DNA of 64,000 nucleotides from Mermis nigrescens (GCA_036768485.1 JAVLUZ010000143.1:5694346-5758345), one strand, 5' to 3'. Positions 10,856 to 22,545 are shown, counted from the first letter of the stretch. The notes: generated by a model from the sequence alone, not told the origin. Made by a program: numbers and translations.

Positions 10856-12241
10856 CTACAAAATCAACGAGTGAAACAGACATTGTAATTCAACCAATAT
10901 AAACAACAATAATGGCTCAAACACGGATAAAGGAAATAACACACATGATAATCGGCAATGTAAATATAAAAATCCACGTAAGAATATAATTTATGGTCTT
11001 GCCCATGGTAGAATCTCAGGAATTCAAGCCCCCCACCCCCGCAAAGAGTCCCCTCCTCTCCAGCAAATATATGTTCACCCCCCAGAATTCGCGATTTTCC
11101 AAGGTAAAATCATAGAAACGTCCTGGTTTAAGCATTTTTTCAGTGATATTTTAACTCAAAAAAACGCCATTTATTTCATAACAATCTTTGACTACATTTC
11201 GTTAAATTTTACTTAATTTTTATTTAAACTTTTTTCATTTTTTGTATCGTTTTTGAGGCAAGTACAGAAAATAATTTTTGACAGGTCTCGATCGTTTTTG
11301 AGCCCAAGAAAGGCCCTTTAGAAAATTTTTCTGTATAAACCTTAGAATTCGAATAAAGTGCATGTGGATTCTTTTAGAAAAAGGAAGACAAAGCGAGAGG
11401 AGCACAAAAAGGAGCTAGAGCTAGCACAGGCCTGGGGCCACATGTCAAAATGGAGTGCGTACATTAATATCAGTCATTCATTAGGAGATTAATCTTCCTA
11501 AATCGCTTGATAGCCTCAGATTTTTGACAACCTGACGATAACTGACTGGAACAAGACATCCAAGAATTTCGCACAATAAATTACATCCATTTGTGTTTGA
11601 ATACATACGCCGTCGTTCCTGAAAAACTCGTCAAGAATCAATTTTAACCTGGACTCCGGTTAAAAAGTCTGCACAGGGAAATCCCTGTCATTTAAATTAG
11701 AAGTAGCAGTAGCGTTAGTCACAGCCAATATCCAGCAAACAATTGATTCGCTTAGCTACATAAATACAAATAATATATGCATATGGGCGTACGCAGAAGG
11801 GCGTCCCTGCAGGCCAAAAAATTTGGGAGGGTAAGAAAATGCAACGAAAATAACAAAAATTGATATCTTTTTATCGGAAAATCTCAAAATTCAGTTCCAC
11901 ATGACCAACATGCAATTACAATACGAGCCAATCTCTTTTAAAACGACGCCAATCTCCATATAAAAATAGTAGATAATTGTTATGAGACTAAAATTTTGAC
12001 CCACACAGATAAAAACTTTTTTTGCTCAAAAAATTCATGTTTTAAGCGTAAATGAATAAAGCACGGTTGGAAACAAAAAACGCATTTTATTTTGAGTAAC
12101 TCAGAATGCAACTCAAAATGCGGCTTGTGGAGGTCATCAATGTTCCGACCGTTCCGTCCCTCCCCGTAAAAAATCTGCGTATACTATATGTAAAAGTCGA
12201 CGAAGGAATCGTAAAGTGATAAGTAATTTTACACCAATTAC
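10856..12241. other. Sec24 intron, 1.4 kb
   Basis: Contains C-rich blocks near 11020-11085 (AGCCCCCCACCCCCGC and TTCACCCCCCAGAATTCGCG) that resemble the split MITE at 3155-7115, and a repeat-like segment at 11790-12170. No clear target duplications were identified. Confidence 0.45.
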
Positions 12242-12366
12242 TTCGGCAAATTGTGCAGCAAATATTTAATGTTCTCGCAGATAAGTTTTATAACGCCAGT
12301 GCGCACGGCATTGTAGGACACGTCCAACATGAATATAAATGCCGGGCTCTTTGGATATAAATTGTT
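12242..12366 (-). CDS. Sec24CD: Sec24C/D exon (start of trunk, vWA-like fold)
   Basis: Starts NNLYPKSPAFIFMLDVSYNA and continues VRTGVIKLICENIKYLLHNLP. This is the first strand and helix of the vWA-like Sec24 trunk, which contacts Sec23 in the COPII inner coat (family knowledge). The acceptor is TTATTTCAG; it enters in phase 0 and leaves in phase 2 at AA/GTAATT. A 350-bp MITE (12426-12775) is inserted only about 60 bases upstream of the acceptor. Confidence 0.93.
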
Positions 12367-12425
12367 CTGAAATAATGTCGCGCAAAGAAATCTAGCATCC
12401 TAACTTAAATGCATATACTCAATAG

Positions 12426-12775
12426 CGGGGCCGTATTTAGGGGGCGGCGGCCGCCCACCCCGTCCTTGGCCAAAAACCTTTTTGAAAGGTAAGATAATGC
12501 GCGAAAAGATGAAAAAATTACATGTCTTTTACGTAAAATCCACAAATTTTCAGCGCTTCACACCAGATGTGTAATATTTTTCATAATTTCTGCACAAGCA
12601 AGACTAAAAAACGACAGTTTTATAGCCTTTTGAGTTGAAAAATTTGTTTCTCGAAAAGTCAAAAAAATTCGGTTTTTGCAAGCTATCGCAACGAACCGTC
12701 CGAGATATGTACATAAACCCATTTATGTTGAATCCGCACCCCTCTCTTATTGGCCGAATCCTGGATAAGGGCCTG
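12426..12775. mobile_element. hAT-like MITE, CAGGGCCGTAT family, copy 2
   Basis: A 350-bp element flanked by CTCAATAG and CTCAATGG (7 of 8). Starts CGGGGCCGTATTTAG and ends TCCTGGATAAGGGCCTG. It lies about 60 bp upstream of the acceptor for the Sec24 exon 12242-12366, close enough to matter for branch-point spacing. Confidence 0.72.
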
Positions 12776-13484
12776 CTCAATGGTACAACCAGAAAGCAAA
12801 AAAGACAAAGTGAACTTCTGTATCTAAACATGAAGGGTTTTGACCAATGATAAGTTGAACAACTCGTTCGATCGTGTAAAGTAAGAGAATAATTAATGCT
12901 GCATCGTATCACGACAATGTAAACTAAGCATCTAAGAATCACTATTGTACGCAAGTTGCAATTACACAATGATTCAATGAATGAAGCTAAGAAAGTAAGC
13001 ACAGGATAAGAAAAATAAACAAATGACTAGAATAAATAACAAATCAACATAGGCTAGCTATAGAAATTAAAAACAATAAACTGATTTTCTGCAGGTTTTA
13101 AATGCTATGCATGTCTGGCCATAAGCATTTTAAATGTTTGTGCCTAAGAATAATAGATCAACCATGCTTATTTCTATATGAAACAGCGTTAGTGTAAAAT
13201 TAAAATTTTCAATAAATGTCAATTTTTGTCAATACCCACTTAAATGTCAGTCATTGGTACCTGAAATGAAATAGATAGCAGTCTGAGCTTCCTCCCAACG
13301 TAATTTAACTTAATTTCATTAAACAAACATATATTTCGTACGCTATATAATTCGGTAATAAATATTAAATATATCTTAAGTTCACGAAATTCTTTCGTTT
13401 TTCATAGGGCCGCACTATATTTCTTTATAGGCCTGGTCCGTCTCTAGTTAAAAGTATAAACGCAATCGCAAAGCCCCTAATTAC

Positions 13485-13600
13485 TTTACAGTATTCTTTT
13501 GTAGCTATAAATTCGTAGGAAGCCAAACATAATTCGGGTCTCTCGCAAATATCCGTACGTTGTCCATTTTGGTCCAAATGCGCAAAATATTCGGTCGGAA
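13485..13600 (-). CDS. Sec24CD: Sec24C/D exon (zinc finger to trunk linker)
   Basis: Encodes VPTEYFAHLDQNGQRTDI and ERPELCLASYEFIATKEYCK, equal to the Sec24 block with YFxHLDxxGxR and RPELxxxSYEF. It enters in phase 1 after a GATTTTAG acceptor and ends in phase 0 at AAA/GTAATT. Joined to its neighbours it yields the family-typical YCKNN transition. Confidence 0.93.
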
Positions 13601-15252
13601 CTAAAATCAAAGCGCATATGCATAAAAAAGTTTGGGAAGAGAAGCTAATGTAATTTGATAAAGCAACACAAGTTCAAAAAGTTAATGAAATAAAGTTAGC
13701 AAGTCAATCGATTTTAAAGTAGTACAATCTTATTTAGAAGCAGACAACTTTTATGCAAATTATGTAAACATGAATATTTTATAAAATCATATAATGAAAC
13801 AATTTCGTTAAAATTCTTGCTTTTTTAAACAAATACTCGAACATATTGGCTAATTAATTGAATCCGACCTTGACGTGAACCTACATTTCCGCATTTCACA
13901 GAAATCCTAATGTTAAGCCAAATAAACTCAAACTGGAGGGCGCTTCATTGCGCTGCTCGGAAATGAGTTTCATAAAAACACTAAATCAGGGAGCAAAACA
14001 TTTTTCAAACGATGGTTACGCGACAAAACAGTTTTTTGACGTTTCTGACGACAATCTTCCTTTCTGGATGACAAAATTAGAAAAAATTTCAAACAATACT
14101 TAGAAGAAATTGAAATAAATCGTACATAGGCTATGTAGAAGTAGCCAGAGGGAGTGTATTAAATTGTGGTCATTGTTTTTTGTACAAGGCCTCTTTGCAC
14201 ATGTACAAAGACAGTAACCAAAAGTCAATGTACGTACATTCTGTACATATAAATTTTAGGGTATGGTATCTGCTATAATACATTACTGTAACACGTTTTG
14301 TGTGGTAGAGTTTTTTTACCTGAATTGGTGAAGTTTAGCCAATTTATAAGTTTCTAGCGATTAAAAACGCAAGAATTCATCAATACGGATGAGAGCCTGA
14401 GTTTTCATAGAAAAACTGTTTTAAATGTATTACTAGTATTCCATTCAATCCCGGATGGAAGGTCGCTCAATGTTGATAAAACACTCAAAAGAATATCATT
14501 TTTATATTTTGGCAAAAAAAAGAATAAGACGGCAAGAAATATGTATGTTTAAATACGTAGTGTGCTATAATTCTAGCTGACTAGGGAATCAAGCAACCAC
14601 ATAGAGACCATCAGCTAACCGACTTAAAGTCATGTGAACGAGTGGATAATCAATCAAATAGTGGAACAATTAACCAATTATAGTAAGTTTCACGTACGGT
14701 CAATATGGATCAAGTCAACGCAATCACAGAAAATGCAAGGTTATAACATCTAGACAGTAAGGTAGCTGGCCTTCTGAATTTGGGGGGACAGAAATTCAAA
14801 AAGTTGAAAATCTTAACATGTATTCGTAAAAAAGCCTTTAAAAATTCAAGTTGATTTCAATTATATTAAACAAATATGTTGTGTTTTGGGCGTATTAACT
14901 CAATGAATGTGTTAAAATCTATTCCAGCGGCCTATAAGACGCACTTGGAGAATTTTCAATTTTTAACTTTGTTGAGCCCTTGTTAAAAGTACCCACCTAC
15001 TCATACTTCCACAATTTTGGGGAGTAGTCCCCCTATCCTCCACAACTACGCCCCAGTCGATCAATGGACCAAGTAAATAACAAGAGAACCAACCAGACAA
15101 CCAGATAATCAGTGATTACCAAACCAGTATATTTTTCGCAAAATTAAAAGTCTAGCAAAACACGCAATACAAGTTTAGACAAATAATTTGATTTGCCAAA
15201 TGACATAAAATGACTTCCGTAAATTCCGTAAATCGTTGACACGGAGCCTTAC
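13601..15252. other. Sec24 intron, 1.65 kb
   Basis: A partial G-family MITE lies at about 14170-14370 (TTTTTTGTACAAGGCC and CATGTACAAAGACAGT). The rest, including a C-rich block near 15020-15060, is unassigned. Confidence 0.5.
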
Positions 15253-15391
15253 CGTCAGTGTTGGCTTTACAGAAAGGACAGAAAAAGCGTCGACCGCCGA
15301 AATTGAATTCCATATAAGGGCACATGTAAGCCTTGCAACGATGGCAACGTACAGGTCCGAGATCCCCCATATCGATTACAGGCAGTTGTCT
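15253..15391 (-). CDS. Sec24CD: Sec24C/D zinc-finger exon
   Basis: Encodes RQLPVIDMGDLGPVRCHRC, then KAYMCPYMEFNFGGRRFFC and PFCKANTD. The CxxC...CxxC pattern (RCHRC and FFCPFC) with the KAYMCP core is the Sec23/Sec24 zinc finger, and the Met-Gly-Pro-x-Arg lead-in is typical of the C/D subclass. The acceptor is GATTCAG (phase 0) and the donor GACG/GTAAGG (phase 1). All four expected zinc ligands are present. Confidence 0.95.
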
Positions 15392-16117
15392 CTGAATCGT
15401 AAAGCACACTATTTTTTGGGAAAAATATTATTTTAGATTATTAGTCAAATTCGTAATATTATATGCTTTGGTAAAATTTGAAATATAATTTTCGAAGTTA
15501 AAGGCACATAACAAAATTTCGACAAGGTTATCCATCCCAGGTTTACATATATGTAGGTCGTCGTATTTATTTTTTGACATCGGCTATTAAACCGTACCAT
15601 GATGAAGTCCTGTTTCATAACATTGGTAGTTCTAAATATATAGACCAGATCATACTATGTAGAAATAACATTAAAAATGCTATTGTAATTCTCATCATTA
15701 AAATATTCCAGCCTGCAAGCGTCATAAGACGATAATGGTATCATAATGGATAATAGTAACATAATTAGTAACATAACGATAGCATAATGGCTTAAAATTC
15801 TGGGGAGGGGTAGCGTCGGCTATCCGGAGAGTACTTAAACGAGCTTCTGTCTTCGGTCAGAGAAACACAAAGAAGCACTGAAAATAGCTTAGAAAAGCAA
15901 GTTTCTGCCTAAGAATTAAGAAAAGGCTGAAAGGAATTGATTTTCAGAAGGATTGAATGGAGAGGGTCAACTTCGGGCAGGAGACATTCCTATTTCCATT
16001 TTAGATGTCTACGACTCTAATTGAAGAAGCGACTACAATGCAGCATTCATCAATCAGTTCAACGAGCCTTGAAGCCGAGGAATAATTGATTTGGAGGATC
16101 TGCAGTCGTATTGTGAC

Positions 16118-16391
16118 CACACATGGGCGTGGGGGTTTGGGGGGAGGGGTATGCGCCCCCCAGAAGTTGAAATACCCCCCCCAGAAATCAAAATACCCCC
16201 CCCAGAAAATTTTTTTTGCTTTTTTAGCAATCTTTTGATGCCATTGGATAGTGCTCGATGAGAAACGTCGAAAAATGGTGTTTTTTTCGCCATACAACCA
16301 CTTTTAAGACCATTTTTTGATCTTTGAAAATTTTTTCACCCCTCCAAAAATTTTTTCACCCCCCTCAGAATTTTGGTGCTGCCCACCTATG
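16118..16391. mobile_element. A-family hAT-like MITE, copy 1
   Basis: A 274-bp element between ATTGTGAC at 16110-16117 and ATTGTGAC at 16392-16399. Ends are CACACATGGGCGTGGG and GGTGCTGCCCACCTATG. Inside are runs of C with CAGAAATCAAAATAC repeats and the family core GGATAGTGCTCGATGAGAAA. Its right-hand duplication is shared with the next element. Confidence 0.85.
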
Positions 16392-16399
16392 ATTGTGAC

Positions 16400-16680
16400 C
16401 ATAAGTGGGCAGCACCAAAATTTATGGAGGGGTGCAAGATTCTTCAAAGGTCAAAAAATGGCCATAAAAAATCATGGTACGGCGAAAAACACCATTTTTA
16501 AACGTTTCTAATCGAGCACTATCCATTGGCATCAAAAAATTGCGGAAAAAAAACAAAAAAAAACTTCAAAAATTGAATTCAAGGGGGTATTTAGGTTTCG
16601 GGGGGGGGGTATTTTGGTTTCGGGGGTATTTTGGTTTTTCGAAGGGGTGCATACCCCCCGAACCCCCACACCCAGGTGTG
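16400..16680. mobile_element. A-family hAT-like MITE, copy 2, inverted
   Basis: A 281-bp copy in the opposite orientation to the one at 16118-16391, starting CATAAGTGGGCAGCACC. It is bounded by ATTGTGAC at 16392-16399 and again at 16681-16688. It ends 73 bp before the edge of the Sec24 exon 16754-16881. Confidence 0.85.
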
Positions 16681-16753
16681 ATTGTGACTGACATAAACGC
16701 TGAAGAGATTGAGGATACTGTTCAAATATACATTACTTACGACAAGTATATAC

Positions 16754-16881
16754 CTCTTGAGGATCTAATCTGGCGATTGGTGAAATTGCCAAGGCAAATG
16801 GAATAGCACTCTGCTTCAACAAATCGCTGTTCACTGGACCACCGTAAAGCGTAGATCGGACGAATTTCGGATTGCAATTCC
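16754..16881 (-). CDS. Sec24CD: Sec24C/D exon before the zinc finger
   Basis: Reads GNCNPKFVRSTLYGGPVN then LLKQSAIPFALAISPIARL, the segment in which Sec24C/D changes from the disordered N-terminus to the folded body. It enters in phase 1 after AATATAG and leaves in phase 0 at GAG/GTATAT. Two head-to-head MITEs end 66 bases beyond its donor, inside the next intron. Confidence 0.92.
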
Positions 16882-17649
16882 CTATATTACCAATCTTCAT
16901 GACAGAGCATGGATGCAGAGCATAGAAATTGGGGGAGTTAGCCCCCTTATGCGTGGGCCATTTTATGCTCACTAGAAGTAGGTACGGGTTTAAAACATCA
17001 TCCTTGGACGTTTCTGACAAGGAATATATGACTTTGAAATATATTATGTGTACAAATTACAATGCAAAAACAACTATGCATACCATACATGCACGCGGTC
17101 AAAAGCTCTCAGAGGGGGTAAACTGAGTTCCCTGGGGGAGGGGGGTAATTGAGTCATTTTTTGTCATTTAATGTCGAATTTTGATACTTAATGTGCAGTT
17201 AATTTGCTGTATTTTTTATTCTTCATGAATATTCGTGGTTAAATGTGAATGAGAATAAATAACAATAAGGACAACGGAATGAACTTTAACACCAGATATG
17301 TACGAAATAATGGAAGAAAAGCGCCTGAATGACAGAAATTATAAATTTTAATGCTAGAAAAATGGCAATTGAAAGCATGCCACCTGACATCGTTTCACGC
17401 TTTTTCATTGTTCGAGTAATGGGTTTTGGTCCAAAAAGGCCTGAGGGGGTATGCTTTCCGAATTTCTGTTTTTCTGTTGGGGGATACTCCCTCAAGCCCC
17501 TCCCAATGTGCATATATGGTACATACAACATATATAATTTAAGAAGAAAATCATTTATTATGTACAAGGGATGCAACGGGTAGTAAATTGTAGTGTAAGG
17601 TTCAGTCTCGTGTAGTTAACTTAAATTTATTCGATTATCCGAATGAACA

Positions 17650-18070
17650 CCCGATCGGCTTCGAGTACAAAGATGGCCCCCAAAGTCTTTGTACATTTGT
17701 TAGATGCAAATTTTACGGTACTACAATATAGTAGTGTAGAGCTTTCAGCGTTATAAAAAAGGGGTTTTTCAAGCTTTGGTAATGTATTTTAGCCAATTTC
17801 TGACTTTCTGACGGCAAAAATACTAAAAATAGTGTCAAAACGGCGCGAAACGCCACAGAATTTAACACTCTTCTTTTTTAAATGCAAATCCTGCCAATGT
17901 AAAGATAAGAAGAAACAATTCCTGATTTCGTCGCAAAATGAAGAAAATTTTGGGGTATTTCAGACCTCTTTACAGTTTCTGTCTTCTCAAAAATCTTTGT
18001 ACTTGTAAAAAGACGGTCTCGAAAAGTCTTTGTACATTGCGAAAAATCTTTGCCGAATATAAAAATAGCC
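17650..18070. mobile_element. G-family MITE, truncated copy
   Basis: Shares most of its length with the intact copy at 18141-18586: GTACAAAGATGG near the left, CGGCGCGAAACGCC at 17841-17854, TCTTTGCCGAATATAAAAA at the right. The left terminus is missing. Lies in the intron between Sec24 exons 16754-16881 and 19240-19351. Confidence 0.65.
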
Positions 18071-18140
18071 GTAAAGCGGACATTCAGGACTTTTTATCCT
18101 TAATCAAAAAGTAGTTTGGGCATCAACAGTTAGTTTACGA

Positions 18141-18586
18141 CAGTATTTTTTTGTACAAGGTCCGTTTGTACAAGTACAAAGATGGTCCCTAAAAGTCTTT
18201 GTACATTTCGTACACACAAATTTTTGGGTACTATAATATGGTACTGTAGCGATTTTAGTGTGGCAAAAACAGAGTTGTTCGACCTTTGGTTACGTATTTA
18301 AGCAATTTCTAGGTTTCTGAGGGCAAAAATCAGTGATAATCGTCTCAAAACGGCGCGAAGCGCCGAAAAATTTGGCATTTGTCCTTTCAAAATGCAATTT
18401 CTGAAATTATAAAGATATATAGAACACACAATTGCTCATTTCGGCGCGGAGCGCCGAGAATTTTGCGAATTTCGAACCTTTTTTGCAGTTTTTGTCTTCC
18501 AAAAAATCTTTGTACATGTACAAAGACGGTCCCCAAAAGTCTTTGTACATCGCGAAAAATCTTTGCCGAATACAAAAAAAACCGTG
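18141..18586. mobile_element. G-family hAT-like MITE, copy d
   Basis: A 446-bp element with perfect 8-bp duplications GTTTACGA (18133-18140 and 18587-18594). Starts CAGTATTTTTTTGTACAAGG; ends in the inverse of CACGGTTTTTTTTGTATTCG. Two GGCGC hairpins at about 18351-18365 and 18442-18456 and GTACATGTACAAAG palindromes are present. Confidence 0.85.
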
Positions 18587-18865
18587 GTTTACGATCCTGC
18601 AAAATATTCCCTACAGCGATTAAGCACTTACACCTTGTAGGATGAACTCGAAAAGTCTCAAAAATCATCTTTTCCATTCCAAGTTTCATGGACACGATCG
18701 GATAGTTTTAAGAGCGAACGAGCCACCTTACCTAACCGGTTTATTGTCAGGCAACGATAGCAGAAAACAACGGATTGTTGTGTTACTGTTAAAATCACGC
18801 GAGATCAAATAGGAAAAATAAAAAATCAAATAAATCAAGAAATCGTTCGTTCCGAACGTTTTAAC

Positions 18866-19111
18866 CATATGTAGGTGGGCGGCACCAAAGTTCTGGGGGG
18901 TGCGAGATTTTTCAAAGGTCAAAAAATGGCCTTGAAATTGGTGGTATGTATGGCGAAAAAAAACACAAATTTTCAACGTTTCTCATCGAGCACAATCCAT
19001 TGGCATAAAAAATTGCGAAAACACGGAAATATTTCAAAAATTGAATTCTAGGGGGTATTTTGGTTTCTCGGGGGGGGGTGCATACCCCCGAACACCCCAT
19101 GCACAGGCGTG
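18866..19111. mobile_element. A-family hAT-like MITE, copy 3
   Basis: A 246-bp element flanked by GTTTTAAC and GTCTTAAC (7 of 8). Starts CATATGTAGGTGGGCGGCACC, ends in a C-rich stretch and GCACAGGCGTG. Same inverted orientation as the copy at 16400-16680. It ends about 130 bp from the donor of the Sec24 exon 19240-19351. Confidence 0.78.
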
Positions 19112-19239
19112 GTCTTAACCCTATGAATAACTGTTAAATGAGTTTAAGCAATTTAACATTAAAGTGGAGACTTATTATAGTTCCATTGCGGAATTTCTGG
19201 TTTACAGTAAGGCACAGATATTTAAGAAACCGTGCAAAC

Positions 19240-19351
19240 CTTGATCCTCGCTTATAACTTCAGTTGTGACTAAGGGTGGCAATTCTGCTCTTGGATATCC
19301 TGTACGAAAAACGCCTGAATGCGCTCTGCGGTCATCCTCTATGACTTGTAC
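19240..19351 (-). CDS. Sec24CD: Sec24C/D exon with the VIEDD motif
   Basis: Reads VQVIEDDRRAHSGVF, then LPPLVTTEVISEDQ. The VQVIEDD start is the hallmark joint of Sec24C/D, where it follows a KRLDP...PS stretch. Entry is phase 0 after an ACTCTAG acceptor and exit is phase 1 at CAAG/GTTTGC. Any of the four upstream exon copies can be spliced to it in frame. Confidence 0.93.
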
Positions 19352-20050
19352 CTAGAGTATAAAATAAACTTAGGAGTGTATGCTAGAAAAACCCAAGTTA
19401 ACACAGAATATGTATGCTCTCTTCATGGAACATAGGCGCGTGAACTATTTATTTTTTGAACAAGAAACTGTTCAATTAATTCATCCAAACATTTTTCTTC
19501 TATTATTTCGTATATGTATATTTAAATTTCAGGTCATTTCATCACTCTTATTGTTATTTGTTTTCGCACAAATTTAAACACAAATATTCATGAAAAATAA
19601 AATGCAACGAATTAGGTATCAAAATTCGACATGCAGACGCAAAATTTAGTATTCGTTCCTCCCAGAAAACTGGCTTTACTCCCCTCCCCCAGAATTTTTG
19701 ACCGTGTGCATGTACGTATGATAAACGACTAGATTTTTCTTCAGTAATTTTCTGCCAGGTATCCTTTTATTCCGACTCAGGAATGGACGTGAAAATTTAT
19801 TTTTTGCAATTCTTGTTTCATGCATAAAAAATGTTTTCAACTGGATTAGGATTGGGTACATTTGTCCATGTGTGCCTAATCTTTTGCACACTACTGTAAA
19901 TACAAGACGAGTGTGTAGAGAATATATTGAAAAGTACTTTTGAATTATCTCGAATTGCAAGAGATCTTCAGTAATAAGCAAAAATAAGTACGTAAAATTA
20001 TTAAAAATTTAAAAATAAAAAATGAATAAAAATTTTAAAAAAATACTTAC

Positions 20051-20245
20051 GGCGCTCGGCATCATACTGGGATCCAAACGCTTCTGCTGCATCAAGGCTG
20101 CCGACCCTCCTGGCATTCCGGGTGGACCCATGGGACCAGGAGGGAATCCGGCTGCTGGCACAGGACCCGATGGTGGAAACTGATGCATTCTGGCAGTTGA
20201 ATAAGGGTCTTGACTGCCATGTAGTGCAGTACTAGGAGGCGCCAT
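20051..20245 (-). CDS. Sec24CD: Sec24C/D N-terminal exon, copy 1
   Basis: Sixty-five codons from an ATG: MAPPSTALHGSQ, a Pro/Gly/Met-rich centre (FPPGPMGPPGMPGG) and a KRLDPSMMPSA tail. This is the only copy with the canonical KRLDP of Sec24C/D, and its donor GCC/GTAAGT is a perfect consensus, so it is the best candidate for the main form. The apparent acceptor, TTTAAG just before CATATG, is the unusual AAG type with a long pyrimidine-rich tract upstream. It is much shorter than the N-terminal region of vertebrate Sec24C. Confidence 0.85.
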
Positions 20246-20279
20246 ATGCTTAAAGTAGCAATAGAAATAGTAAGAAGTC

Positions 20280-20700
20280 ATCAATACGAGAAAGAAGCAA
20301 AAAGAAATAAACAAAAAGAAATAATGAGGAGAAAAAGAAGAAAAAATAAATAAAAAAATAAATAAATAATCAAGCAAATGTTGAAAAAAACAGAAGAAAG
20401 AAAGACAGATATAGAGGTGCGTGAATCAAGCTATTAGTAAGAAAGAAACAAAAAGGACATGTAAAATAGCACAAGTGTACCTAAAAATAATTATATTATG
20501 TGAGATTACATGTTTTATGAGGCGCAAAAGTCTAAATGAAACAGAAAAAGTACATAGGCAGGATTATAAAACGAAAATTTACATCAAAAATGTAAGGAAA
20601 AAGAAGAAAAAAAACAAAAAACAAAAACAAAAAGAAGAAGAAAAAGAAAAGAAAAAAACGTAGAAGGGGTAAGAGAAGAAAAAAATTAAAAAATCATAAA
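20280..20700. repeat. Long purine-rich (minus strand: pyrimidine-rich) tract
   Basis: Over 400 bases composed mainly of A and G on the plus strand, with AAAATAAATAAA and AAAAAGAAGAAGAAAAAG runs. Read on the minus strand it is a very long pyrimidine tract ending about 35 bases upstream of Sec24 exon copy 1. It may be a slipped microsatellite; it could also strengthen the acceptor. Confidence 0.6.
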
Positions 20701-21321
20701 TAGACGAGGTCATCAGAGAGGAACTAGATTGCTACAATTTCGTGCCTTTAATCGTCTGACTGTCACTGCAACCTAGCGGCACCAGTCTAGGCGGCTAGAC
20801 TGCCTCTCATCGTTAAAAAAAAGGGAAAAATTAATTAATTGAATAAATAAATAAACGAATTAACATTATAGATACTATAAATATTATGATATATAAAAAA
20901 GAAACATCAATAGAGAATATATAAATAATTAAAAAATAAATGGAATAAAAAATAATAAAAACATTGTAAACCTACACGTGAAATACTGCCGTAACTGGCC
21001 TGTTCAATCACGTGAGGAAACACAATGAGTAAATAGATAGCGAGAGCAAGACAGGAATAGAAAATCTACATAGATGTGCCCGAATACTATGAATACTATA
21101 ATAATAGTAGTAACTAGAGCTGTGCCAGGGCCGCCTTTTTTGCCGGGGCCGGGGCCGTGGCCGGGGTCAAGTAAAGCGTGCTTTAAAGTGTTCATAGTAC
21201 GACCCTACCCTACCCCTTATACCTATGTACATATATATTCTTGCTAGTAGATATGCGCGTCAAGCGTCAATATTTGTTGGGATTACAAGATATAACATAA
21301 CATGGGAATTGGGAGGCTTGG

Positions 21322-21530
21322 GACGTGGGCGTGGGGGGGTTAGGGGTATGCATCCCCCCAGAAGTTGGAATACCCCCCAGAATTCAATTTTTGAAATTTT
21401 TTTGCTTTTTTAGCGATTTTTTGATGCCAAGGGATAGTGCTCGACGAGAAACGTCGGAAAATGGTGTTTTTCACCACCACCCCCCAGAAATTTTTTCACA
21501 CTCCCAAAATTTCGGTGCTGCCCACCTATG
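21322..21530. mobile_element. A-family MITE, copy 4
   Basis: Contains the family landmarks in order: GACGTGGGCGTGGGGGG, CCCCCCAGAATTCAATTTTT, GGATAGTGCTCGACGAGAAA and GGTGCTGCCCACCTATGG. Target duplication not clear. Nested in the GGGGCC-ended element. Confidence 0.7.
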
Positions 21531-21536
21531 GTCTAG

Positions 21537-21757
21537 ACCCCCAGAGTTCACACTCTCCCCCCCCCCAAAAAAAATCCGCTAGACGCCCCAGAAATTGATT
21601 TTCAGAATTTTTTGCGTTTCTGCGATTTTTTTATGCTACTGGATAGCTCTCATTGAGAAACGCGAGAAAACGGTGTTTTTTCGCCCTACCATATATTATC
21701 AGGCGCTTTTTGACTTCGAAAAGTTTTGGAACCCTATAATTTTTGAGCGGCCCATGT
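21537..21757. mobile_element. A-family MITE, diverged copy 5
   Basis: A weaker match to the same family (CCCCAGAAATTGATTTTCAG, GGATAGCTCTCATTGAGAAA, GCGGCCCATGTATGG) directly after copy 4. Old and without a clear duplication. Confidence 0.55.
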
Positions 21758-22179
21758 ATGGATTTAACTCCTCTGACTTGGACGCGTTTTTCAATTAGCT
21801 TTACTTCGCACTTTTTTAGGCTTATTATTCTATTTGTTCTGATAGACGTAGCTGTCTGCTACCAAGCAAGCTGGAAAGCTCGGCTATATGAATTGCAATT
21901 CAAAATATGTCAATTTTGATTATTAACTAGAAATTTGCACCAACCTGACATAATAAAATAAAGATTTGAATTAGCAAGATGTGTGGTGTAGCTTGAAATT
22001 GAGCTTGAAGGTAAATCTGCTCAAAACATCAATTTTCTACATTATAATCAATTATAACACTGGCCCCGGCCCCGGTGCCGGGACCAGCCTGGCCCCGGCC
22101 CGGGGCCGGGGCCGGGGCCTGGCCCCGGCACAGCTCTAGTAATAACACAGCATTGCAAGTTGTTATGATGCATGCTAAA

Positions 22180-22545
22180 CAGCATTTTTTTGTACAAGAT
22201 TCATACGTGTTACAGGGGGATGAGGGACCCCACCCAAAGTTGGTCGTCCCACATAATCCCAAAGGGCGAAAACTTTTGACCCCCATTTTTGGAAAAAAAT
22301 TGGATTTTTCGGCCGTTTTGGCCAAAACCTGGAGGTCATTTACCCCCTCCCCCCACAGAAACATGACCGGGGACCACCATCCAGGATTTCGAGCAGTTAC
22401 ATGTATGACAAGACCCTTTGTACACTTACATACTAAGACGGTCTCAAGAAGTCTTTGCACCTTTTGTGCACGTATATTTCAGTGTACTATAATATGATAT
22501 ATGCAGTAACGCTCTTTGTATAGTAAAACTGTTTTTTGACCCTTA
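22180..22545. mobile_element. G-family MITE remnant with nested MITE
   Basis: Left part CATTTTTTTGTACAAGATT and right part ACAAGACCCTTTGTACACTT belong to the G family. They are separated by a 206-bp element at 22202-22407 whose ends are CATACGTGTTAC and an inverse CATACATGTAAC; flanks ACAAGATT and ACAAGACC agree at 6 of 8. The nested part is rich in CCCC blocks. Confidence 0.6.

Larger units (their letters stand above)
21115..22138. mobile_element. hAT-like element with GGGGCC-repeat ends (K)
   Basis: A 1024-bp element flanked by GTAGTAAC and GTAATAAC (7 of 8). Terminal repeats TAGAGCTGTGCC are exact; just inside each end lies a GGGGCC/CCGGGG tandem (about 21126-21170 and 22060-22130) in mirrored orientation. 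It has been invaded by two A-family MITEs (about 21322-21530 and 21537-21757). No transposase seen. Confidence 0.75.

Noticed and set aside
16317..16806. Open frames at 16.3-16.8 kb on the plus strand
   Set aside because: They run through two MITEs and the antisense of a Sec24 exon.
22075..22497. Pro/Ala/Gly-rich open frames near 22.1 kb on both strands
   Set aside because: They are translations of the GGGGCC tandem at the transposon end.
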